DNA from: Bacteroidales bacterium
GTDB lineage: Bacteria; Bacteroidota; Bacteroidia; Bacteroidales; P3
Assembly: GCA_017509045.1 (NCBI GenBank)
Contig: JAFWQP010000103.1
Span: 1-34,911, forward strand
Length of the DNA: 34,911 nucleotides
Direction of reading: 5' to 3'
The position numbers and the translations under genes are program-made. Below the pieces are notes generated by a model, which ran no database searches, was not told where the DNA came from, and worked only from the letters and a program-made list of their open reading frames with translations. The first letter of the stretch is position 1, and every line of letters starts with the position of its first letter. This document shows positions 17,488 through 24,197 of this stretch, in pieces.

Positions 17488-17525
17488 GGTATGTCACGAA
17501 ATGGCATACCATTGCCGTATTTTTG
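17488..17525 (+). promoter_or_regulatory. Dyad operator overlapping promoter of the AAA+ gene (copy A)
   Basis: Dyad GGTATGTCA-N5-TGGCATACC (17488-17510) followed 7 bases later by the -7 box TATTTTTG (17518-17525). The dyad covers the place where the -33 element should be, as expected of a repressor or activator site. The same layout, with a paired base change in the arms (GTATG/CATAC becomes GTGTG/CACAC), heads two other units at 20760 and 22934. Confidence 0.75.
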
Positions 17526-17551
17526 CAGTCGGATATAAAAAGATTATTGAT

Positions 17552-19222
17552 ATGGAAACAGCAAGTAAAACACAAGGGAAAAGAAAGTTAGATTTACTTT
17601 CGGCAGTCGAGAACATCGTAGAATTGGCGAAGGATTCGCAGTTGTCACCAGAGTTTTATTGCAAGGCAGCGCGTTTTATTAAGCATCTGTCGGACAAGCT
17701 CAGCCTCACAAAAGAGCAGAGCGTGATGATGGCGTTGTTTCTTGACCAAAGTGATGCCTCAAGAATCGAGGCAAGCGACATCGCAAGATATACGGGCTGC
17801 CGTACTACGCGGATAATCCGATATATGAATGATATTGACGAGTTGGTGCGGCGAGGTTTGATTGTTCGTAGCCGTTCGTCGAGTTCTGTTTCCTACCGGG
17901 TGCCTATTGATGTGGTAGAAGCTTTCAAAGTGAATAAGCCCTACACGCCCAAGGATTGTTCCGGGCTTACCTGCCATGAGTTGTTCAATGAGTTTGCAGA
18001 CATTGTTGACAGAGTGGAAGATGATGAGATGGATATTGCTGCGGCCGTAGAACGTTTCAAGATGCTGTTTTATCATAACCAGCAACTGTTGTTCGTACAA
18101 AAGGTGCAGAAACTCATCCCCGAAATATATGACAAAGAATTTGTTCTGCTTATCACGTTCTGTCATCTGTTTGTGAACAACAACGATGATTGTATTGGCT
18201 TTCATGATATTGATTGTATGTATAGCAAGAAGGATATGCGTATGATAAGGACGGAATTGGAGCAGGGTGTCAACCTTCTTCAACGATTGGGTTTAATAGA
18301 ATATAGCAACGACGATGGGATGGGGGACAAGGAGCATTATAGGCTTACAATGAAGGCGAAGCGAGACTTGCTTGACGAGTTGCAACTTCCCTCACTCGAA
18401 GGGAAGAGGACGTTGCGCAATATGATTAATGCCTCTGACATCAAGCCCCGTACCTTGTTCTACTCCGACGAAATCAGCCATCGCATTGACGACCTTGCCC
18501 GTCTGCTTGAGGAGAAGAACTACAGCGAAATCCATTCTCGTCTGCAAGAGCAGGGTTTCCGTTGTGGACTCACCTGTCTCTTCTATGGGGCTCCTGGCAC
18601 AGGTAAGACCGAGACGGTGATGCAGTTGGCACATCGCACAGGTCGCGACATCATGCAGGTTGACATCTCCGAGATGAAGAGCAAGTGGGTCGGTGAGAGT
18701 GAGAAGAACGTTAAGGCACTTTTCGACACCTACCGCCAGCGTGTCAAAGAGAGTGCCCTTGTGCCTATCCTCCTCTTCAACGAGGCGGATGCCATCATCG
18801 GCAAGCGACAGGAGGGTGCGGAACGTGCTGTGGACAAGATGGAGAACTCGCTTCAGAACATCATCCTACAGGAGATGGAGACCCTCGACGGCATCCTGAT
18901 TGCCACCACCAATCTAGCACAGAATATGGACAATGCCTTCGAGCGGCGTTTCCTCTATAAGATACGCTTCGACAAACCCACAGTGGAAGCCCGCACCGCC
19001 ATCTGGCGTGAGCTGCTGCCCAACCTCAGTGATGCTGATGCCACCCTACTTGCCGAACGCTACGACTTCAGTGGTGGACAGATAGAGAATATCGCCCGCC
19101 ACTACGCCATTGATGCCATCCTGCATGGCAACGCCGTCCCCACTGCCAGCAACCTAATGCCGCACTGCGACGCGGAAAGGATTAACAACACTTCAGCCAA
19201 AAGGATTGGATTCGCCAGATAA
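17552..19222 (+). CDS. AAA+ ATPase with apparent N-terminal winged helix
   Basis: 556 residues from the ATG at 17552; an upstream in-frame start at 17501 lies inside the promoter and is rejected. Residues about 45-120 look like a winged-helix segment ('ASDIARYTGCRTTRIIRYMNDIDELVRRGLIVRSRSSSSVSYRVP'). The classic AAA core has Walker A GAPGTGKT (346-353), pore-loop-like KWVGESEKN (378-386), Walker B ILLFNEADA with Asn410 where Asp is usual, sensor 1 ATTN (451-454) and arginines 465-466. The molecular job is unknown; position beside two nucleases and a toxin-antitoxin pair suggests a role in defence. Base composition shifts: the first 800 bases are AT-rich, the ATPase part is clearly more GC-rich. 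Confidence 0.8.
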   Translation: METASKTQGKRKLDLLSAVENIVELAKDSQLSPEFYCKAARFIKHLSDKLSLTKEQSVMMALFLDQSDASRIEASDIARYTGCRTTRIIRYMNDIDELVRRGLIVRSRSSSSVSYRVPIDVVEAFKVNKPYTPKDCSGLTCHELFNEFADIVDRVEDDEMDIAAAVERFKMLFYHNQQLLFVQKVQKLIPEIYDKEFVLLITFCHLFVNNNDDCIGFHDIDCMYSKKDMRMIRTELEQGVNLLQRLGLIEYSNDDGMGDKEHYRLTMKAKRDLLDELQLPSLEGKRTLRNMINASDIKPRTLFYSDEISHRIDDLARLLEEKNYSEIHSRLQEQGFRCGLTCLFYGAPGTGKTETVMQLAHRTGRDIMQVDISEMKSKWVGESEKNVKALFDTYRQRVKESALVPILLFNEADAIIGKRQEGAERAVDKMENSLQNIILQEMETLDGILIATTNLAQNMDNAFERRFLYKIRFDKPTVEARTAIWRELLPNLSDADATLLAERYDFSGGQIENIARHYAIDAILHGNAVPTASNLMPHCDAERINNTSAKRIGFAR

Positions 19223-19294
19223 CAATATCGACCATTCGGTAATCCCTCTTCTATGGTTCGACAAAAAACATGCTTCTATTTCGAAAAAAATGCG

Positions 19295-19302
19295 TATCTT
19301 TG
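19295..19302 (+). promoter_or_regulatory. -7 box upstream of the Mrr-like gene
   Basis: TATCTTTG followed by C matches TAnnTTTG. It lies 132 bases before the ATG at 19435, giving a long leader. This unit lacks the dyad found at its neighbours. Confidence 0.5.
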
Positions 19303-19434
19303 CAGCGTGATTTATGAATAATGAATTAGGATAAAAGACCACAATACATACTAAAAATATGTCACAATTAATCAAGAGTCTTAAAACATAAATATAATAA
19401 TCTACAAATATAAGCAACTTATTTTTTTATCATT

Positions 19435-20466
19435 ATGAATTATTGGCTACACAGAATTACAGGGGGTGATGGAGCATTGGAGTTTGCTCATCCACTATTG
19501 TTCAATAACCGTTATTTATCTATTGGATGGAGCGATTTTTCTGAGGATGTGTTTGTGAAAAAAATTAAGGAACGCGGAACGGAATATTTAGATGAGGTAA
19601 TGCAAAACGAAGGATATGGATTACCTCGAAATAGATGGAATCTGTTTCGTTTTATTAATGAAATGCATAAAGACGATATCGTGCTTGTCCCCACATGGAA
19701 TGAGTTCAGCCTATTTAAGATAGCTGATGATGTGATTTTGACGAATCAATCAATAGACCCTTCATTGCTAAAAAACTGGAATGGAAATTTAGCTCAACTG
19801 CACGAGGATGGGTATTTCCATAATTCAGTTGGGGGGTATGTGGACCTTGGATTCTATAGGAAAGTAACTCCTATTTTACTAAACATTCCTCGTGAAGGAT
19901 ACGCAGATCAAGACTTATACTCAAGGATGAAGATTAGGCAGACAAATGCTAATATTACTGACCTGAGAGAGTCTGTAGAAAAAGCCAAAGAATCATTTAA
20001 ATCAAAGAAACCTATTAATTTGAAAGAACAGATTGTTGAAGAGGCTGCACCGAAACTACTAAGTCTAATAGAAAAACTTACCAATGATATCAAGTTCGAG
20101 AATCTTGTTGAATGGTATTTAAAATCTCTTGGTGCGAGAATCTATAAACCTAGCAAAAATGAATCTGCCACAGGAGATGGGGATGCGGATCGGGTTGGCT
20201 ATTTTGATAACATTAAAACAGCGATTATGGTTCAAGTGAAGAAACATGAAGGAACTACTGATGACTGGGCTGTTCAACAAATAAAAGCTTATAAAGCTAA
20301 TCATAATTATGGTGATTATCATACCCAAATGTGGGTTATATCTTCATGTGAAAAATATAGTGATAACGCTATAAAATTAGCAGAAGCCGAGGGTGTATGT
20401 CTAATAAATGGAATAGAGTTCGCAAAAATGATTCTAGATGCAGGATTAGAAGGGCTAAATATATGA
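19435..20466 (+). CDS. Mrr-type restriction endonuclease with PUA/EVE-like N-terminus (candidate type IV enzyme)
   Basis: 343 residues. The C-terminal half has the Mrr_cat pattern: 'KFENLVEWYLKSLGARIYKPS' with E222, then GDGDADRVGY (catalytic-type D250/D252) and IMVQVKKHEG with Q267-V-K269, the PD-(D/E)xK core, followed by 'VQQIKAYK'. The N-terminal half ('YWLHRITGG...YLSIGWSDFSED', 'NLFRFINEMHKDDIVLVPTWNEFSLFKIADD') resembles PUA/EVE-like readers of modified bases; this part is my inference. Together they suggest cleavage of modified foreign DNA. The gene is strongly AT-rich compared with the housekeeping genes, consistent with transfer. Confidence 0.78.
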   Translation: MNYWLHRITGGDGALEFAHPLLFNNRYLSIGWSDFSEDVFVKKIKERGTEYLDEVMQNEGYGLPRNRWNLFRFINEMHKDDIVLVPTWNEFSLFKIADDVILTNQSIDPSLLKNWNGNLAQLHEDGYFHNSVGGYVDLGFYRKVTPILLNIPREGYADQDLYSRMKIRQTNANITDLRESVEKAKESFKSKKPINLKEQIVEEAAPKLLSLIEKLTNDIKFENLVEWYLKSLGARIYKPSKNESATGDGDADRVGYFDNIKTAIMVQVKKHEGTTDDWAVQQIKAYKANHNYGDYHTQMWVISSCEKYSDNAIKLAEAEGVCLINGIEFAKMILDAGLEGLNI

Positions 20467-20759
20467 TTTCGAAGAATGATAGCCTTCCAATACCCATTTA
20501 ATATAAGTGTTTAGTAAAACAACCTACCATATTCTATACAATTTAGTTTTCGCAGATTCTCGGACAAGAAACGCTATACAAAAGTACCAAATATAGATTG
20601 AGGCACTGACTTGAAGGGTTTGTAAAGGTCAGTTGACCCACCGAAAAACCTACGCTAGCCAATTCTATTGCTGACCGAATAATAGTATTTGGTAAGTTTA
20701 GCGATATGCCAAAAGCAAACGAAAAAAACTGCAGAGACAAGAATTCCCAACAAAATAAA
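20467..20759. other. Spacer without recognisable gene
   Basis: 293 bases between the Mrr-like gene and the dyad promoter. I see a small palindrome GGTCAGTTGACC and a few short inverted words, but no terminator with a T run, no promoter box and no believable coding frame. Confidence 0.5.
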
Positions 20760-20906
20760 GGTGTGTCATGATGTGGCACACCTTTGTTGTATTTTTGCAT
20801 TTTGAAAGAGACGTATAAAATGCAAGAATATGGAAAAAGAAATTATTTCACCCACAGAACCACGAAAGGCATGGGACGGAGTGTCAGGATTCACAACATT
20901 TGATGA
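20757..20906 (+). repeat. 150-bp direct repeat, left copy
   Basis: This segment and 22931-23081 are roughly nine-tenths identical by eye and in the same orientation. The repeat contains the dyad, the -7 box, the leader and the first 25 or so codons of a small ORF beginning MEKEI. Similarity ends at the shared TTTGATGA. The two copies bracket the DUF262 gene exactly. Confidence 0.9.
20760..20797 (+). promoter_or_regulatory. Dyad operator-promoter of the DUF262 unit (copy B)
   Basis: Dyad GGTGTGTCA-N5-TGGCACACC (20760-20782), then the -7 box TATTTTTG (20790-20797) 7 bases later. Relative to copy A one internal base pair is changed on both sides, which keeps the symmetry. Confidence 0.78.
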
Positions 20907-20973
20907 TGGCACATCCGATGAGATAGTAATGTCGAAAGTAGCCGAATTAATAGATAGAGTATTAAAAATGTAA
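20830..20973 (+). CDS. 47-residue leader ORF ahead of the DUF262 gene
   Basis: A short ORF starting MEKEIISPTEPRKAW and ending in a helical, basic tail (SKVAELIDRVLKM). I do not recognise it. It starts 33 bases after the -7 box and ends 16 bases before the DUF262 start, so it is positioned as first gene of that unit. Its first half is repeated at 23005-23080 with mostly conservative or silent changes (for example ATT/ATC, CCC/CCT, ACA/ACG), which hints at real coding. The tail is unique to this copy. It could be a small regulator or antitoxin-like partner of the nuclease; that is speculation. Confidence 0.45.
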   Translation: MEKEIISPTEPRKAWDGVSGFTTFDDGTSDEIVMSKVAELIDRVLKM

Positions 20974-20989
20974 ACTAATACTTACAGAT

Positions 20990-22915
20990 ATGGCAAATAA
21001 TGAAACTAATGACTTGAGACTGGCTCAAGTTTTTGCAACAAAAGCTTTTCGCATCCCTGATCACCAGAGAGGATACGCTTGGGGAGTACGTCAATGGAAC
21101 GATCTTTGGGAGGACATTTGGGATATAAACGAGGATACCAGCACTGGTGATTACCAACCTCATTTTACGGGGACAATCTGCCTTAAAGAAATCAGTAGGC
21201 ACATTATCCCAGAAGAGGAGAGATGGTTTAAGGACAAAGGAAATAGTTTCTATGCAGTAGTTGACGGGCAGCAGCGATTGACCACATTAGAAATAATGAT
21301 TTTCGAGTTGATAAAGTCATATCCTGATGAAGAAGAAAAGTTAGAACTGCAGAATACATTTCTTTTCAAAAGCAGAAACTCCACAAACACCCGTTTGTAT
21401 TTGTTCTCTTATGGAAAGAAGGACAAAAACAGAGCTTTTCTTCTAAACAGAATATTTGAGGACACAACTGTTGTCCTCCCAACTGAGTTTGTAAATGTCT
21501 ATACAAACAATCTGAAGAAAGCAAAGGAATGGTTTTGCGAGAAGATAAATATGTTATCTGATGAACAGAAAATAGATCTCCTCCATCGAATCCAAACTGC
21601 ACTTGTGTTTGATATCAAATATATAAGTAATAGTGTGTCAGAGCAAGCCGTATTTGAAACCATGAATAACCGAGGGAAACCTTTAAGCATTTTGGAGAAA
21701 CTAAAAAACCGTTTACTATTTCTAACAGCAAAACTCTCATGTCAATTCGAAGATAAAATAATATTATCGGGCTACATAAACGAAGCGTGGCGAAAAGTAT
21801 ACGACTATCTTGGCAAGAATCCCGAGGGAATGCTTGACGAAGATGATTTCTTGTCTGCACACCTTACGTTGATAAGAAAACCCAAAGAAACTTCTTTTTC
21901 CATTCAAGCAGCAGAAGAAAAGGTTTTTCAAATGTTCTGTAACAGGACACAAAACTATACACTGGATTATGGTGCTGAAGATAGTGCAGGCAGAGAACCC
22001 GTTGTGGATTACAAAAAAATTGAGGATTATGTTCTTGATATTGCAGAATTTGTACCGTATTGGTATGAGGTATATAATAGCCTAGATGAGAGGATAAGGA
22101 AGATTCGTATCTTGAACGACTCAAAAGAAATGCGCATTCTTCTTGCCACACTATTGATGCTAAAGAATGATTCTAGAGAGTTGGCAGACAAGTCCATCGA
22201 CCTTTTGCTAAAGATAGCTTTTAGAAACAGCCTTCCCAGTATGAACGTGGTTGATGAGAGAACATACGCACAGCGTGCAAGAGAGTTGCATAACAAAGAA
22301 TTAAATCTGGATGAATTGAATGATAAACTGGAAGGGTTTATTAATACAGACTGCAATGCGGAAGGTATGATAGGTCAATTTAACTGGCTTTTCGAATATG
22401 AACGTGGTGCAAAAGGATTTCATAGATGGAATGGGTTAAAATTCTTCCTTATGGAATACGAACAACATTTGCAAGGGAATGATTTGCCGCATGTTAGCTG
22501 GGACAATTATTATGACATTAGTATTGAACACATTCTACCACAAGCATACCAAACTAATTGGAGCAAGGTAATGGATGAATATCTTAAAGGGAAAGAACTG
22601 TCCGATGACGAGAATTGGCGTGCGCAAAAGATAATTATCAATACTTTGGGTAATTTGACTATAATAAAAGGGGCAAAAAACTCCGAACTACAAAACGGCT
22701 CTTGGAATGCTAAACGTGAACGATACAAAAATGGAACTTTTTGCGAAATCAAAATCGCACAAAATAGTGAATGGAATGGAAATACTATTCTTAATCGAGG
22801 TATAGAAATGTTGAGTTTTTTGATGACAATGGTGACAGGCCTATCGCTGACCGAGGAACAACAAAAACGTATGCTTTTTGTTGCTGAGAAGTATTTTCCA
22901 GCTATTTCAGAATAA
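20990..22915 (+). CDS. DUF262/DUF1524 protein, GmrSD-like type IV restriction enzyme
   Basis: 641 residues. N-terminal DUF262 (ParB/Srx-like) motifs are IPDHQRGYAW (22-31), VDGQQRLTTL (91-100) and ETMNNRGKPLS (223-233). The C-terminal DUF1524 His-Me finger nuclease shows SIEHILPQ (511-518) with the catalytic-type His514, then LGNLTII (553-559), N564 and the final N-x-K. Both halves of the GmrS-GmrD type are therefore in one chain. Characterised relatives cut phage DNA carrying glucosylated hydroxymethylcytosine or other modifications and use nucleotides in the DUF262 part. AT-rich, preceded by the leader ORF and dyad promoter, and framed by a 150-bp direct repeat. Confidence 0.88.
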   Translation: MANNETNDLRLAQVFATKAFRIPDHQRGYAWGVRQWNDLWEDIWDINEDTSTGDYQPHFTGTICLKEISRHIIPEEERWFKDKGNSFYAVVDGQQRLTTLEIMIFELIKSYPDEEEKLELQNTFLFKSRNSTNTRLYLFSYGKKDKNRAFLLNRIFEDTTVVLPTEFVNVYTNNLKKAKEWFCEKINMLSDEQKIDLLHRIQTALVFDIKYISNSVSEQAVFETMNNRGKPLSILEKLKNRLLFLTAKLSCQFEDKIILSGYINEAWRKVYDYLGKNPEGMLDEDDFLSAHLTLIRKPKETSFSIQAAEEKVFQMFCNRTQNYTLDYGAEDSAGREPVVDYKKIEDYVLDIAEFVPYWYEVYNSLDERIRKIRILNDSKEMRILLATLLMLKNDSRELADKSIDLLLKIAFRNSLPSMNVVDERTYAQRARELHNKELNLDELNDKLEGFINTDCNAEGMIGQFNWLFEYERGAKGFHRWNGLKFFLMEYEQHLQGNDLPHVSWDNYYDISIEHILPQAYQTNWSKVMDEYLKGKELSDDENWRAQKIIINTLGNLTIIKGAKNSELQNGSWNAKRERYKNGTFCEIKIAQNSEWNGNTILNRGIEMLSFLMTMVTGLSLTEEQQKRMLFVAEKYFPAISE

Positions 22916-22930
22916 AAAAACAAATATTAT

Positions 22931-23081
22931 AAAGGTGTGTCATGATGTGGCACACCATTGTTGTATTTTTGCATTTTGAAATAGACTTATAAAAATGCAG
23001 GAATATGGAAAAAGAAATCATTTCACCTACAGAACTGAGAAAGGCATGGGAAGGAGTGCCGGGATTCACAACGTTTGATGA
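22931..23081 (+). repeat. 150-bp direct repeat, right copy
   Basis: Second copy of 20757-20906 with one extra A in the leader and about a dozen substitutions. It begins 16 bases after the DUF262 stop and ends at TTTGATGA, where the sequence diverges completely. It supplies promoter and leader for the toxin-antitoxin unit. Confidence 0.9.
22934..22971 (+). promoter_or_regulatory. Dyad operator-promoter of the toxin-antitoxin unit (copy C)
   Basis: The 23-bp dyad at 22934-22956 is identical in sequence to copy B. The -7 box TATTTTTG is at 22964-22971 with the same 7-base spacing. Confidence 0.78.
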
Positions 23082-23136
23082 GCCAGTTATTGTCCGTGCT
23101 TCATTCTTTAGTAGGACACAATATTTGTGCATTTGA
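23005..23136 (+). pseudogene. Truncated copy of the MEKEI leader ORF
   Basis: Starts MEKEIISPTELRKAWEGVPGFTTFDE, matching the first 26 residues of the ORF at 20830, then runs into unrelated residues and stops after 43 codons. The conserved helical tail of the other copy is lost. It lies 27 bases before the antitoxin gene. It may be a remnant, or only a translated leader. Confidence 0.5.
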
Positions 23137-23163
23137 TGCGTTATTAAGTAAAAAAATTAGGAT

Positions 23164-23472
23164 ATGGACACATTGTCAATCGGAAACAAATATTCTCCAG
23201 CAGAGGCACTGTGGGCGATGTATATGTCGCAGAGCAAGGCTGTACGGAAAGCGTTCCGGATGAGGTTGCGTGCCGAGGAAGAGGCCGAAGAGTATCGCAA
23301 AAAGATGGAGGCTTATGCAAAGACTTTGCCAGAAGAGGAGTTAAAGGCAGCAGAATTCATGGCGAAGAGCATAAAACGCAGTATGGCCGAGGTACAAAAG
23401 GCTGTGGCCGAAGGCCGTCCGGCAGGTCGCCCTGCAGAGGAATTGTTGGAAGAGTTGATGGAGGAGTTATGA
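23164..23472 (+). CDS. Putative antitoxin of a RelE/HigB-like pair
   Basis: 102 residues, almost wholly helical and charged, with 'RAEEEAEEYRKKMEAYAKTLPEEELKAAEFMAKSIKRSMAEVQKAV' in the middle and an acidic end. No helix-turn-helix is visible. The assignment rests on context: it overlaps the next gene by 4 bases (ATGA) and that product resembles a RelE-superfamily toxin. It presumably wraps and neutralises the toxin. Confidence 0.65.
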   Translation: MDTLSIGNKYSPAEALWAMYMSQSKAVRKAFRMRLRAEEEAEEYRKKMEAYAKTLPEEELKAAEFMAKSIKRSMAEVQKAVAEGRPAGRPAEELLEELMEEL

Positions 23473-23801
23473 CGGTCAATATTACCACTCATCCCGAATT
23501 TGTCCGTCAGATGAAACGCTATGCCAAGAAGTACCGTTCATTGGCAGTAGAATATGCTTCTTTTCTTAAAAGTATCCAAGACAATCCTTTCCAGGGTGAT
23601 GATTTGGGGAAGGGGATTAGAAAAGTAAGACTTGCCGTTGTCTCAAAAGGGAAAGGTAAGAGTGGTGGCATGAGGGTGATTACCTTTTCAGTGGATAAAA
23701 TAACAGATGAGATAATCAATGTTACGCTGTTGTATATTTACGACAAGAAAGAGATGGAAAACGTCTCGGACGAATTCATCCGCTATTTGTTAGAGCAATA
23801 A
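23469..23801 (+). CDS. RelE/HigB-like toxin
   Basis: 110 residues. The pattern 'HPEFVRQMKRYAKKYRSLAVEYASFLKSIQDNPFQGDDLGKGIRKVRLAVVSKGKGKSGGMRVITFSV...VTLLYIYDKKEMENVSDEFIRYLLEQ' follows RelE/ParE-superfamily toxins of the HigB type: 'lg.gvrKiRla..sKgkGKsGGaRvi', then a strand with 'iYdKs..en.s..e'. Such toxins mostly cleave mRNA at the ribosome or poison gyrase; I cannot tell which from sequence. The start overlaps the antitoxin stop. Confidence 0.82.
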   Translation: MTVNITTHPEFVRQMKRYAKKYRSLAVEYASFLKSIQDNPFQGDDLGKGIRKVRLAVVSKGKGKSGGMRVITFSVDKITDEIINVTLLYIYDKKEMENVSDEFIRYLLEQ

Positions 23802-23809
23802 GATTATAG

Positions 23810-23979
23810 TCAGGCGTAGTACTCAGCCACGCGGTCGAGGAGGGTGAGGAGTTCGTCGGGGGAGGTGGTGATGGCCATGGGGATGCGGAACTGCTTGAAG
23901 CCGGGGAGTCCTTTGAAATAGCTGCCTTAATGTTTGCGCATCTCGAAGATGGCGTTATGCTCGCCTTCGAAGTCGATGG
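23810..23979 (-). pseudogene. Broken C-terminal fragment resembling tRNA-dihydrouridine synthase
   Basis: Read on the minus strand the frame gives ...EGEHNAIFEMRKH, a TAA stop, then GSYFKGLPGFKQFRIPM and ITTSPDELLTLLDRVAEYYA before a normal TGA at 23810-23812. This fits the end of DusB-like enzymes ('mRkhy..YfkGlp.fk.fR......t.eEl..il'). The stop sits where an aromatic codon is expected, and the catalytic N-terminal three-quarters is missing. It is GC-richer than the island genes, so it is probably a scrap of chromosomal origin left at the island edge. Confidence 0.6.
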
Positions 23980-24197
23980 CGACAATACGGCTTCGACTAC
24001 AAGAAAGCCAACTGCTGCAAGGGCTATTTCACGTTTTAGATACTTGACTGACGAAGTGATTTGACAAGGATGAGTATTCCCGACAAATCAAACGCTTGAA
24101 TACATTGCGTTGTTTGGTGCAAGATATGCAAGAGGTAATAGAGGGGAAATGAAGCTTTTGCTATGCAATAAAATGACACAATTGACGTTATGAAAAT
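23980..24197. other. Decayed spacer
   Basis: No intact gene. One plus-strand stretch (24060-24152) downstream of a stop reads FDKDEYSRQIKRLNTLRCL and ends IEGK before a TGA, like the end of a lost helical protein, but I cannot assign it. No clear promoter box for the next gene is seen. Confidence 0.4.

Noticed and set aside
17501..17551. Earlier in-frame start of the AAA+ protein
   Set aside because: It lies within the dyad and -7 box, so it would not be in the transcript.
20543..20800. Minus-strand open frame of 85 codons before the DUF262 unit
   Set aside because: It runs through the dyad operator and -7 box, has no recognisable motif and no own promoter.
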